Source: Adenophora triphylla var. japonica (Eukaryota > Streptophyta > Magnoliopsida > Asterales > Campanulaceae). Taken from it: a stretch of DNA of 64,000 bases. This document shows positions 21,446 through 31,561 of this stretch, piece after piece. A program made the translations under genes and the position numbers. Location: NCBI GenBank assembly GCA_022495995.1, contig JAFEMH010002505.1, positions 62,001 to 126,000 of the forward strand. Direction: 5' to 3'. The notes beneath the pieces were generated by a model. The model searched no databases, had not been told where the DNA came from, and worked only from the letters and a program-made list of their open reading frames with translations. Every line of letters begins with the position of its first letter. Position 1 is the stretch's first letter.

Positions 21446-21500
21446 GTTTTTTTTTTTTTTTTGGGGGGGGTACTCCATGTACCCTGGGGGGGGGGGGGGT
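21446..21500. repeat. Poly-T/poly-G tract
   Basis: A T run of about 16-18, a G run of 8, then TACTCCATGTACCCT and a further G run of about 14. Long G runs of this kind can form G-quadruplexes and are also prone to sequencing or assembly error. Confidence 0.8.
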
Positions 21501-22763
21501 TTCACCGGTACTACTGTGGAAAGACAAACCATTTTTCAGTTTTTATAACCCTCCAACATAAGTATGTCTCAATTATCACAACAGTTGTATCATCATAATC
21601 ATTCTTATGTCCAGTATCTATTTCTGTACTAGAATATACCTCATTAGGGGTTATATTTCATGGTCCTAACCTAAACAATTAGTCTCATTTATTAAGGAAT
21701 ATTTTGTTCAATAAAAAACTGATGTATTTATGACCTTGAACATTGCGTCTCTGAAACATTCCCAGACTGCAATGAATTTGATTGATATGCTTATTGTGTA
21801 ATCATCCTGTTGGTCTTCTACCTGTAAAACTTGATTATACAATGTAAAACTTGATTATATAATCTATCTTTAATAGTCATTGAGTTGGCATGTCCAAGGA
21901 AGTAGTGGATAGTTGCCATACACAATCATATGTTTCTTGATATCTTTTTTTTACAAGTGCAGGAAGAATGTGCTAGATGAGTTGAAGTTGAAACTTTAAA
22001 ATCCGATCATATCGTCGAAGAGGAAACAACATATTAGTTTATTACTTTCAAGCAAATAATGGATGTTTTTTCTATATTTTTTATTCTCTTAATAATTTAT
22101 GATTGATTTCATTCGAAACAATTGAAGCATGGAAAGTTTCCTATTTATTTCCCAAATCTAAAGATTTTGTTTTTTTTATTGGTTCATTCTTTTTATTCTT
22201 AGAGATGCTCTAAATGATTTTCTAAATTTTGTTTTGATTGATTACTGTTGAATAAATATGATAGTATGAGACAGCCACCATGAGAGTAGATTACTATAAG
22301 TGGCTCAGGTGTCATATGAATAGTAACAAATTGTTTAATTTGATTTTTGGTTTGACGCAATAGATTTTAGCGTTACTTCAATGCAATAATTTCATGTTTT
22401 TACCCTACATTTTGGGTTTTGGTCCGCCAATTTTACAATGCATATTGAATATTCATACTTAAGTTTCTATATGGTCTCTTTCCCATATCAATTTGCTTCT
22501 TTGACGTTCTACACTTGAATTGTGATTCTTCCGTTTTGCATGACATGTAATCATATTGGCTAGATTCCTTTTTGTGCTAAATAGAATTGTAATAAAATTA
22601 TCGTGAATATTATCTTATGTTATAGTATTTTATTGTTTGCTTTTACATTTTGACCAATTCAAGATATTTAGGAGATTTTAATAATGTTCTTCTTTATATT
22701 TTTTTTTACTTGATCAACATGTATACTGTTCCCGTGCCATTGGCACGGGCTAGGGAGTACTAG

Positions 22764-22926
22764 TCTATAGTATAAAACACAACTGTCCGTGAACAGTTGT
22801 GTGAATAGTTTCAAATGCCAAATTTTCCATTTTGTCCTCACTAAGTTGTCCCTTTCCCATTTTGCCCTTAATTTTTTTTTTTAAATTAAAAAAAAACACG
22901 TGTCCTCGGACACGGGCTTTTACTAG
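22764..22926 (+). mobile_element. Helitron B, 163-bp mini-Helitron directly after Helitron A
   Basis: It starts TCTATAGTATAAAACACAAC exactly one base after the CTAG end of Helitron A and ends with the hairpin GTGTCC/GGACAC followed by GGGCTTTTACTAG and T. The 5' half also contains an inverted repeat CACAACTGT..ACAGTTGTG (about 22777-22802). It shares the A-type ends but not the interior of Helitron A. Confidence 0.7.
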
Positions 22927-23217
22927 TATTTATATATACATTAACTTTTAAATTTTGTGGCCCCTAATTATTGAAATTTTTCGGTGGCCCTAGGCGGCGG
23001 CCTCACTCTCCTCATGGCAGGATCGGGCCTGTTTAAACACAAGTGAAAACAATGATTAAGATAATGTTGATTTACCTTAATTCTTAGTATTCAACAATTC
23101 TGAAATTAAATGATATGAAAATTTGGTTTTTTTTTCAACTATTTTGGATTTGTGAAAGTTTGGATATGGAAATATGAATGAATCTGGGATCTGCAAACCT
23201 TATCCCCAGTCTCGTTA

Positions 23218-23369
23218 AAACTCGCTACACGGAGTAGCGAGTTTACTTATAGTAATCGCCACACCAACTAGTGAGTTCCTTAATTACCTTAATTATACTG
23301 AACTCGCTACACGAAGTAGCGAGTTATAATGCTTGAATTTTTAAACTCGCTACACGGTGTAGCGAGTTT
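23218..23369 (+). repeat. Right TIR palindromes of MULE-2
   Basis: Three perfect palindromes: AAACTCGCTAC..GTAGCGAGTTT at 23218-23244, AACTCGCTAC..GTAGCGAGTT at 23301-23325, and one with 13-bp arms and a 1-nt centre at 23343-23369. A decayed fourth copy lies near 23251-23278. The centres differ (ACGGA, ACGAA, G) while the arms are conserved. Confidence 0.9.
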
Positions 23370-23469
23370 CAAAAAAATGGCCATTCAGGACAATAGTTTA
23401 AAAGGTGAGTTATTTTTGGATTTATTATTTAAAAAAGGAATAATTTAAGAAAAACAAATCGCCATTATG

Positions 23470-25004
23470 GTAAGTTTGGTAAGTAGGATTTTTGACTTTT
23501 CGATCAAAGATTTAGATGCATACTCTATATATATTTGTGTATATCTTTATTTATGTAAATGTATTGTGATTGATTAATTTAGAACTAACAATACTAATAA
23601 ATATCTTTGTGTTTTTATAGTGTCATTCTTTTGTTTCCTTATAGGATTAGGATTGCTACAAAGAAGGAAGAGATTGATTGAAAAACTTCTAAAGCCTGCC
23701 TATAAATCAAGATGATTCAGCAAAGAGAAGTTTCAAGCATTCAAGAATTTTTTGGGGAGAAAAGTTCTTGCACATCTCAGATTCAAGATTGCTTTTTAGG
23801 TTGTGTGTGCAGTTGTGTTTTACATTTGAACACTCATCTAGATTTCTTACAAGCCTTTTACTCTTTTTCTGTTAGAATAGGCTTCCTTAAATAAGGAAGA
23901 CATTGTTTAGAAGTTGGTTAGGACTTGCTTTACTATTTTTATCTTTATTGTTTCACTTATTATTATTTGATTCTGTAACTCAGATATTTAATAGTGAATT
24001 TTTTTTTAGGATTAAAGTCTTGTTTGTTGGAGTTGAACCAGTAAACGTTTAAATACTTTGTGTTATTCTTTTTATTCCGCTGCATATTGTAGTTGTGTGT
24101 ACAGTTATGTCTCACATCTGTACACACATCTATGTGATGTTCTGTTGAAACTTGATTTCCTAGATACACTAAACTTTCAAAATTCACCCAAAAATTTAAA
24201 CATTCAATATTGTAAATACCACCATTATTCATATTTTACCCTTTAAAGTCCTTAAATAATCACCCACCTAAATTAACAAAACACATTCTCACACCAAATC
24301 TTTATCTTCTCTGATCAACTCTTCACCGTCTTTGACCAAATTTCATCTCCTCCAATCAACTCTTCATATTCTCCGGTCAACCCTTCCTTCATCCTTCGCA
24401 AATTTAGGAAATAAATGCTCCCTTCAAATCACAATCACGGTCATATCCCCTCTCCATATCCTATCTTCCCCTTTTGTCATCTTTGACCATACACACAGTC
24501 GGGGACGAAATAACTATAAGGAAATCAAGGATTTTTTGTATGTTCGGTCAAAGATGACCAAACAATCATGTTCGGTTATCAGTGGCCGAAATATTACTCC
24601 TTGTTCGGTCTCTTTTAGCCGAACGTTGTAATTTTGTTTGGTTGATAGTTATCAAACAAGGTGACATTGTTTGGCCACTACCAACCGAACGCCGGAAGAT
24701 TCACTCATGTTGCCAACCTCTAGCGACCCTAAGAACAATAAGGATGGAGCATCTCAAAGCTCCAATAGTGCAGCAGCTAGGAAGAAGTTTAAAACATCAT
24801 AATTTCTCCCTCTTTTGGTCAGGTGTCATAAAGAAACTCACACTCCAATTAGCCAAAAAAGAATAACCAGAGAATCCAGCGACATTCTAATCAACACAGC
24901 TTAGGACGAAAAACAGAGAAAACATGAAAACCCCTATTTAGGCATAATAATGCTAAGGGTTAATTTGGTCATTTCAGTCAATGACATTTTTGTAATAATT
25001 GTCA
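23470..25004. other. No gene; AT-rich DNA with TTCGGT..ACCGAAC modules
   Basis: I see no coding region. At 23800-24130 two similar GTTGTGTGT(A/G)CAGTT(A/G)TG blocks form a weak duplication of about 300 bp spacing. At 24540-24700 there are five short imperfect palindromes with 5-7 bp arms, each beginning GTTCGGT or TTTGG and ending ACCAAAC/CCGAAC (for example GTTCGGTCTCTTTTAGCCGA at 24604). They echo the TTCGGCC modules of MULE-1. The part next to 25004 resembles the TIR interior of the 2213 element. Confidence 0.5.
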
Positions 25005-25301
25005 CTAGCAGTACACCCGTGCGATGCACGGCGATGTAAGATTTTTTTTTTAATTTACAAAAAAAAAATGATTGTGATGAAATTATAAGTATAAGTGAAA
25101 AAGTAAAACAACAACTTTTTAAATTTACACATTAACAATTTTAATTATAATGATCAAAATATAACGATAAGTTATAATGGAAAATGAAATATTTTTTGAA
25201 ATACATTGCAATTTAATTACACACGACTCAAATAAAAGTCTCTTATTATACATTCTCAACTACTTTCTTATATACAACATCCGATGACATATATAAGTAG
25301 T

Positions 25302-27188
25302 TGATGTAAATGGGGATGTTAATTATTTTTGTATCTTTTATTATTTCATTTGTATTTTCGGATTTAATTTTAATTGGTTGATTATAGGTAGTTTTAGAAT
25401 AGATTTTGAGAAGATTTACTAGTTTTTGAGTCTTATTTAGTTACCATATAGGTTAGGAGTAATTCTAGAAGGTTTAGGATTTTCTTTATTTTGTTTTCCT
25501 TTTTCTATTAGGATTTTCTATATTTCCTTTTTATGTTTCCTTAGGGATTTAGGAGAGTTTCTATATTTTCTTTTTATGTTTTCTTAGGGATTTAGGAGAG
25601 TATGAGCTATAAATACTCCCCTCTAGTTTTAGTTTTGGGTAAATTGACGTTGATTACTATTATTTTCTCTTGAATTGCAATTGCAAGTTCATCAAAGTTC
25701 TTTGTCTTCTTTGTAGAATTCATTGAATTGTTATCTTGGGATTCCTTAATCCTTGCAGGTTAATTAGTTTAGGCTAATTATCGTTACTATTCCGCTGCGT
25801 TTACATCAGTTGGTATCAGAAAAGGCGAGATCCTTGGACGATGGCCAATTCCGGTGGAGACAACGGAGACAACCTAACCATTATTACCGCAATCTTGGAG
25901 CGTATGGAGCGTCAGGATCAAGCAACTAGGGAACGTATGGACCGTTTGGATCAAGAGGCTAGAGAGCACAGAGCACCAAGATCGACAAAGATACGGAACT
26001 CATGGCAGCTTTGGTCGGATTGCGTGTAGGTGGTGGTGTTGATGTCAACCCACGAAATCGGGCTAGTCCTCGCGGGAAAATCTCCACCGTGATGATCCGA
26101 TAGGCGGGGATACTTCGGATAATGTTGAAGGTGAGGCCAGTGGCAAAGGCCTCCTCAAGATCAACGACCCAAGATTAGGGCGGATATTCCTGTCTTTAAT
26201 GGTGAGTTGTCTATTGAAGAAGTTCATGCGCAAGAAGATATTGTTGCTGAAGCGATTGTTGATACGGTCAAAGAAGAACATGTTGAAGAGGGGAATTTGG
26301 GCATTAAAGAGGTGGATCTATGTGCAAAGGATGAAGTAATTCAGAGATTTTTAATGATGATTTGGAAGATTTGGCGAAAAATCTCGCCTAATAGCGTGCC
26401 TCGCACTAACACTCGAGGGCGTCCGCGTTAGTACTAGAGCATCCTGAGGAGGATTAACCGGTTATTTACGCGATCGCGCTGGATTGAAAAAGAGAAAGTG
26501 GAGGTAATTGATGAAGAATATGGAACGGATAATGGAAGTATATTATTTGATTTTGAAAATATTTTTCTATATCTTACGATGCCAAGAAGTCGAGTTTATT
26601 CGAAGTATCTTTTTAAATGGGATGGCAGCTTCCAAACATCGGATGAGAACTCGGGGACGAGTTCTTTTGAAGTGGTGGTGAATGATGTAAATGGGGATGT
26701 TAATTATTTTTGTATCTTTTATTATTTCATTTGTATTTTCGGATTTAATTTTAATTGGTTGATTATAGGTAGTTTTAGAATAGATTTTGAGAAGATTTAC
26801 TAGTTTTTGAGTCTTATTTAGTTACCATATAGGTTAGGAGTAATTCTAGAAGGTTTAGGATTTTCTTTATTTTGTTTTCCTTTTTCTATTAGGATTTTCT
26901 ATATTTCCTTTTATGTTTCCTTAGGGATTTAGGAGAGTTTCTATATTTTCTTTTTATGTTTTCTTAGGGATTTAGGAGAGTATGAGCTATAAATACTCCC
27001 CTCTAGTTTTAGTTTTGGGTAATTTGACGTTGATTACTATTATTTTCTCTTGAATTGCAATTGCAAGTTCATCAAAGTTCTTTGTCTTCTTTGTAGAATT
27101 CATTGAATTGTTATCTTGGGATTCCTTAATCCTTGCAGGTTAATTAGTTTAGGCTAATTATCGTTACTATTCCGCTGCGTTTACATCA
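25302..27188 (+). mobile_element. Young non-autonomous LTR retrotransposon
   Basis: The LTRs 25302-25808 (507 bp) and 26683-27188 (506 bp) differ by about one substitution (25650 region, AAATTG/AATTTG) and a one-base T-run change, so insertion was recent. The 5-bp target duplication GTAGT is perfect (25297-25301, 27189-27193). The primer binding site TGGTATCAGA (25811) matches initiator tRNA-Met. The 0.87-kb internal region holds only gag start and pol end pieces. The 5' LTR has a plausible TATA (TATAAATACTCCCC at about 25610). Same family as 2871-4908. Confidence 0.95.
25841..26803 (+). pseudogene. gag/pol remnants of the young LTR element
   Basis: 25841-26029 encodes MANSGGDNGDNLTIITAILE plus a charged helix. 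After frame breaks the gag text continues (NPRNRAS, DDPIGGDTSDN) up to a gag motif VFNGELSIEEVHAQED (about 26195-26240). From 26570 a frame reads RVYSKYLFKWDGSFQTSDEN, a pol C-terminal tail that runs into the 3' LTR. All enzymatic domains are lacking. The LTRs are nearly identical, so the coding loss predates this insertion and the element must use enzymes from elsewhere. Confidence 0.7.
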
Positions 27189-28030
27189 GTAGTTCAACAT
27201 TGAAAATACACTCATTACATTCACTCTCATTTCGTAGCCCACAGGAACTTAAATTTATCACCAACTTATAGTTAAATAAATCATTTATTACACACTTTAT
27301 TATTACATTGACTCTCATTTTGTGGCCCACAAAAACTTAAAATTACACCAACTTATGGTTAAATAAATCATTTATTACACACTTTATTTGGGTAATTTTT
27401 AATAGAAGTCATTATCTTCGTTCCATTAAAAAAAATTAAAATTAGAAACAATTTAATCTAAAGATTCGCCTATCATCTTGCCTTTACTTTTTCAGCCAAA
27501 ATTAAAATATCACCTTATTTTGAATAAAGAGTTAAGCCCAAATTGAATTTAACAACATTTAACCAACTCAATTGTCTTAAAGTTAATATAAATATATATA
27601 AGCGAAATACAATTAAATTATTATCAGAAAAAACAATAATCATTAAGTTCACAAAAAAAAGTTGGAGATAAGATCATGAACATATGAAAAGGAGTAGAAA
27701 AAAAATCAAAGAGAACTATTGTAGCAAGTATTATAAAATGGTACACAAATAACTTCATATTCAAATATAATTGTTATTGTTTGTCCCTGTAATTATCCTC
27801 TACAAAATCTTAGAAAAATGTGACCAAATAACAATATTGTAAGTAGCTAGAATACAGTCATTTTTGAAAGATAAAACAAAAACGAAATAAAAGATACAGC
27901 GAAATTCTATCACGCACTGCCGCTACAGATCCCGGCCATCATCCCCGCTTCCGCCGGTGGTCATACCCTCTCATCAGCAAACAAAAAATCCTCTATCCCT
28001 TAGTTGAACACCATCCACATTATTCTCCAG

Positions 28031-28313
28031 CTAGGCACTCCGTTCAACCTTCAGAAAACTCCTTAAGCGACGACGGGTTCGTATCCTCACATCCGCAAAA
28101 CCACCATCACCATCGCATACTTCTATGAACGCCGCCGCTGCAGCTTTAATCTTCTTCATAGCCTTCCTCCACCTCCGATCCACTAAAAAAAATTATTTCA
28201 ACCGTAATTGCCCACATAACTAAAAAATCATTTGAACAATTACTTCATAAATGTAGGTTGGACTTACCTTCAAATTCAGCGAGCTTCAACCCACCACCCC
28301 TCGCAGCCGCCAT
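28031..28313 (-). CDS. Small two-exon gene-like frame in Helitron C, unknown product
   Basis: Exon 1 is 28268-28313 and starts MAAARGGGLKLAEFE; it ends at a GTAAGT donor in phase 1. Exon 2 is 28031-28182, entered at TTTTTTTTAG and in the same phase, and reads VDRRWRKAMKKIKAAAAAFI and then a basic tail (RIRTRRRLRSFLKVERSA) ending in TAG. The 65-residue product is Ala- and Arg-rich and matches no family I know. It is probably a captured 5' fragment of a host gene, possibly still transcribed, although the matching splice phase could be chance. Confidence 0.35.
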
Positions 28314-29179
28314 GCCCAAATTAACCCCACACACAAAAAAAAATCTCAAAATAAAATCATAAAAGTCCAAAATCTTCAAAAACCAGTTTATCCATTCGTT
28401 TCTTCCCTCCATTTTTTTTCTTTAAATCAACTCCCTTTCTTCACCAACTTCTAAAATAATCTGTCCCCTCATCGAAATCTTCAACAAAAAAGTTTACCCA
28501 TTACCCGAAAAACTTCAATAATGGTAGTAAGTAAATTTCCAAAATTCAAGAATTAATACTCCATATCAACTAAACCAAGGCTTTTACTTTTAATCGTCAC
28601 AAAAATATAAAAAAGAAAATCACACATAAAAGACAGATTACTATCCTTATACTACACTACTCCACTAATCCAAATAAAGTTGTTTTTTTTTTTCGATTAA
28701 AAAAATTGTTTTTTTAAGAAATTGTTTTGTGGTATTTTTCCTTTGTGATTTTCAATAAAAAATATATTAATATTCTTGTTATTCACCTATAATTGTTTTG
28801 ACGTAAGTAATAAACAGTACATGTAAACAAAATAGTAAAAATTAGGCGATAAAAATATATAATAATAAAAATTCTAGAAAAAAATAGATAATACTACTGA
28901 ACATATTTAGCATAATACTTTTTCATTTATTTTATTTTTATATTGCACTTCGATGCATTTTTAACGAAATTGTTTTCATATTTTTGGACTAAAAATTTTC
29001 GGGCTAAAAACAATTTCTTTTTAGAACAACCTTCATTCTTTATTATTCTCTCCGTTCTCCAAGCTTTTTTTTTTTTTTTGGGAACAATAGAAAGATAATC
29101 ATTTCTCATCTTCAACATAAAAGACTCACCTATCTAAACAAAAACATACACACACAAACAAACATAGCATCTTACATCT

Positions 29180-30070
29180 CTTTTAATTTCTGTCTCTCTC
29201 TGCAATGGAGTATCATCTACCTTTCTTATCAACAATAAAAAACTACTCTTCCAAATCAAAAACAAAAAACAAAAAAAACCCACATCTTGGCCATTATTCA
29301 TCGACTCCTCCACCTCCCCTTACTTCAAGGCCTTCATTTCGTTGATTTAACCTGTTCAAATCTAAATAAAAAAACTTCATAAACCTCAATCAGATGCAAA
29401 CCCCATTCCTCTTTCTTCTCCACCGGAGCCACCGTCGCCGTCACCGCAACCGCCACAGCCACCACACTCATCGAAATCTCTACATAACCAACACCGAAAT
29501 TTCTAACGACCGGAAATAACATGGCAAAAAACAACTACACGTCAACCCCCAACACCAAAATCACCAACGAAAAGAAAAAAAAAAATCACTCTAATTTTAT
29601 GAAATTCGATCGAACTTACCTTCAAATCTAAGATTTTCACCGATATCCTCTGTTCTACACATACAATCAGAACCTTCAACAACCAAAACAAACATCATTT
29701 ATATACTTGAATAGCAAAAGGAAAGGTTTGCGGGGAAGAAAGAAAGAATACCTAGGAGAATCGAAATCGATAATACCGGAGAAATTAGGGGAATCTACTT
29801 CACAATCCCTAGCCGATAACGATGCTTTGTACGATCGTCGTCACCCTTCAAATCCCTACAAATTATATACAGTCGAATAGTACAACAACTGAGAATCATT
29901 AAGTACAATAACTTAGAAATTACAACATCGAATCAACAACATAGGAAAAAACCCTTTTATATACACCCACATAAGACAACATGGCGTTTGTTCAAAAAAA
30001 AAAAAATCATGGCGCCGAGAATCGTGGTTCCTTCTTCTCCATCATTTCTGATCTCAGTCCTTCTCCAATT
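29180..30070. other. GC-richer captured DNA in Helitron C, no identified gene
   Basis: Islands at 29400-29520 (minus-strand VVAVAVAVTATVAPVEKKEE) and 30005-30090 (plus-strand MAPRIVVPSSPSFLISVLLQ) look like pieces of exons or 5' UTR and lack supporting context. I cannot name a source gene. Between 27190 and 27900 the Helitron contains only AT-rich sequence, with a duplicated TTAAATAAATCATTTATTAC block (27273 and 27360). Confidence 0.35.
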
Positions 30071-31441
30071 GCCTACTTATAAAATCCGTTTCATTGTTGA
30101 AGCTGGGAATTAACTTTGTGTGGCAGAAGATAAATTGGTAGGCGTATGTTTAGACGAATACAACTCAATGGAAGGTAACATAATTTATAGTGGGTGGCCT
30201 CTGTATTCTATTCTGGCAGTTTAACGGGTTCATTATCGTCCAGATCAGCCAATAAGAAATCATGCAGGAATTTTATTTTTGAACATGTTAAATAAACATC
30301 AGAAATATTGCTCAGCATAAAAATCCATAAGGCTTACTAATATTTATTCTAACTCCCACGTGTAAGTTAAAACATTTATCAAGGAGGGTCTTGTCTCTTC
30401 CACCTCGATTCCAGCAAGAAAGCAAAAAGTTGAAACAGTTTATACAAAACCACACGAAAGTTTTACCTTGGTAAATGTTTATGCCCATTGTTTACCGAAA
30501 TCTGGTGGGCTGTTTTTATGTTCTTAATTTATGAAAAAATTCATTTTATTTTTAATAAAAATATGTAAAGGAAGGAACGTAGAAAACGAAACTTTCTATT
30601 TATGTTGCCAATGAAAATGACGTTTTTGGGCGGGCTTTTTCCTCTTATAGAATGACAATCTTGTTTTTAGATATAGATAGATGTGGGGGTATTTTCTAAT
30701 TAGAAATGTGCCATGATTTATATAACCAATGTTTCCTATCTTTAAAATGAGTTCATATAATTAGAATTAACATTAAAAACATTTATTAATATATTTTGTT
30801 TTTAAAAAGTAAAAAAACTAATCTCAACATAATCTGGAAATACCATTATGCACCCATATAATTTTTTATCGTCACAAAAAGGATATATATATGCTTAAAA
30901 TGGAATAAGGGACTCTAATTTACATTTAGTGGCTTAAAGTAATTTTCTTAACTAACAATTTTACTTATGTTTCCAGATTGACCAATTCTGGGTTTTGTCA
31001 AGTTGTTGTAATAGAACCAATGTTTGATTGATTCTACGTATCATGCAAAAGGTGTTCAAAGAAAATGGCACCAACTTGTTTTATATAAATTCGCGATTGT
31101 GAGCCGCAATTTTGAGGAATCCTACCTTGTTCGGTCTTCATGATACTCGCAATTGAAATTGGACGACATGAACTTCTATAACAACTGATATGATAAATCC
31201 CAAATTAAAATTCAAATTGATCAATTAAAGGTGCAATCTCCAAACTAGGGTTAAGCAAATAAAATTTAGAATTGGATCGGTCATCGGAGCGAACCAAAGG
31301 CGAACCAGATCAAACCAATATTTTTGGTTTGATTCTGATTCTAAATTTCTGTACAACTGATAGATTGTTCTGACTCTGAAATCTTTAACATAAGTTTGGA
31401 TTGAACCAGACCAATAGACATTTATATTTTATAAATACATA

Positions 31442-31444
<3 letters not shown>

Positions 31445-31517
<73 letters not shown>
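31445..31517. repeat. (AT)n microsatellite
   Basis: A nearly pure run of about 36 AT dinucleotides. Confidence 0.97.
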
Positions 31518-31521
<4 letters not shown>

Positions 31522-31561
31522 CATATAAATAATTATATAGTATTTTATTTAGTATGATATA

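Larger units (their letters stand above)
19122..22763 (+). mobile_element. Helitron A, non-autonomous, with captured gene fragments
   Basis: The 5' end TCTATAATACAATAG follows an A (19121). The 3' end has a hairpin CCCGTGCC/GGCACGGG (about 22731-22748) and then CTAGGGAGTACTAG followed by T, the usual Helitron ending. No Rep/helicase is visible. Inside are exon fragments of unrelated genes: a putative nicotinate phosphoribosyltransferase exon and an SR45-like exon (both minus), and a GC-rich exon-like block at 19198-19582 (plus). A hAT element received it. Confidence 0.75.
18343..23031. mobile_element. hAT-type element (GGCCGGTCCTG ends) with nested Helitrons
   Basis: The left end CATGGCCGGTCCTGTG and the complement of the right end CAGGCCCGATCCTGCC are terminal repeats of the same family as the intact 322-bp MITE at 38984-39305. 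Target duplication: ATTAAACA (18335-18342) and TTTAAACA (23032-23039), 7 of 8 bases equal. Internal landmarks shared with the 38984 MITE: GGCCCTAGGC near both ends and a TGACTCGAACATGGGC / GGCTTGAACCTGGACC block. The own sequence is about 0.9 kb (18343-19121 and 22927-23031); the remainder is Helitron DNA. The part at 18560-19010 is A-rich (AAAGAGAAATAAAAAGG repeats) and without genes. Confidence 0.8.
15783..23460. mobile_element. MULE-2, Mutator-like element with PMD and MULE transposase fragments
   Basis: The perfect 9-bp target duplication GCCATTATG (15774-15782 and 23461-23469) bounds the element. The terminal inverted repeats (about 15783-16090 and 23210-23460) are about 250-300 bp, start GGATTTTTTCCTGAAAT / GATTTGTTTTTCTTAAAT and share TTTAAATAATAAA, AATAACTCACCTTT and several palindromes of the form AAACTCGCTAC..GTAGCGAGTTT. 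Cargo: a PMD gene fragment (16767-17130, plus), a MULE transposase N-terminal region (17245-18064, minus, convergent), and a hAT element (18343-23031) with nested Helitrons. The transposase catalytic domain is missing, so the copy is not autonomous. Confidence 0.85.
25005..30681 (-). mobile_element. Helitron C, non-autonomous, with captured DNA and a nested LTR element
   Basis: Read on the minus strand, it starts TCTATCTATATCTAAAAAC (complement of 30663-30681, preceded by A) and ends CCGTGCATCGCACGGG, a hairpin, then TGTACTGCTAG and T (25005). The forward flanks are A (25004) and T (30682), the Helitron A|T target. No Rep/helicase is visible. The internal 27.9-30.0 kb has islands richer in GC that look like exon pieces, including one small two-exon frame (28031-28313). 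A complete LTR element (25302-27188) inserted later. Confidence 0.7.
15672..30715. mobile_element. MULE-3: host element split by MULE-2 and Helitron C (tentative)
   Basis: The left margin TTATTATTCACCCCGCAAAA (about 15679) resembles the TIR of the 2213 element (TTTTTATTCACCCCCGCA). When Helitron C is removed, 24950-25004 joins 30682-30712; on the complement this reads AAAATACCCCCACATGACAA and then TTACAAAAATGTCATT, matching GAATACCCCCGCAATG and TATAAAAATGTCATCAATTG at 2240-2290. So one element of about 1.7 kb (15672-15782, 23470-25004, 30682-30715) appears to have received MULE-2 and Helitron C. No target duplication was found. Confidence 0.35.
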
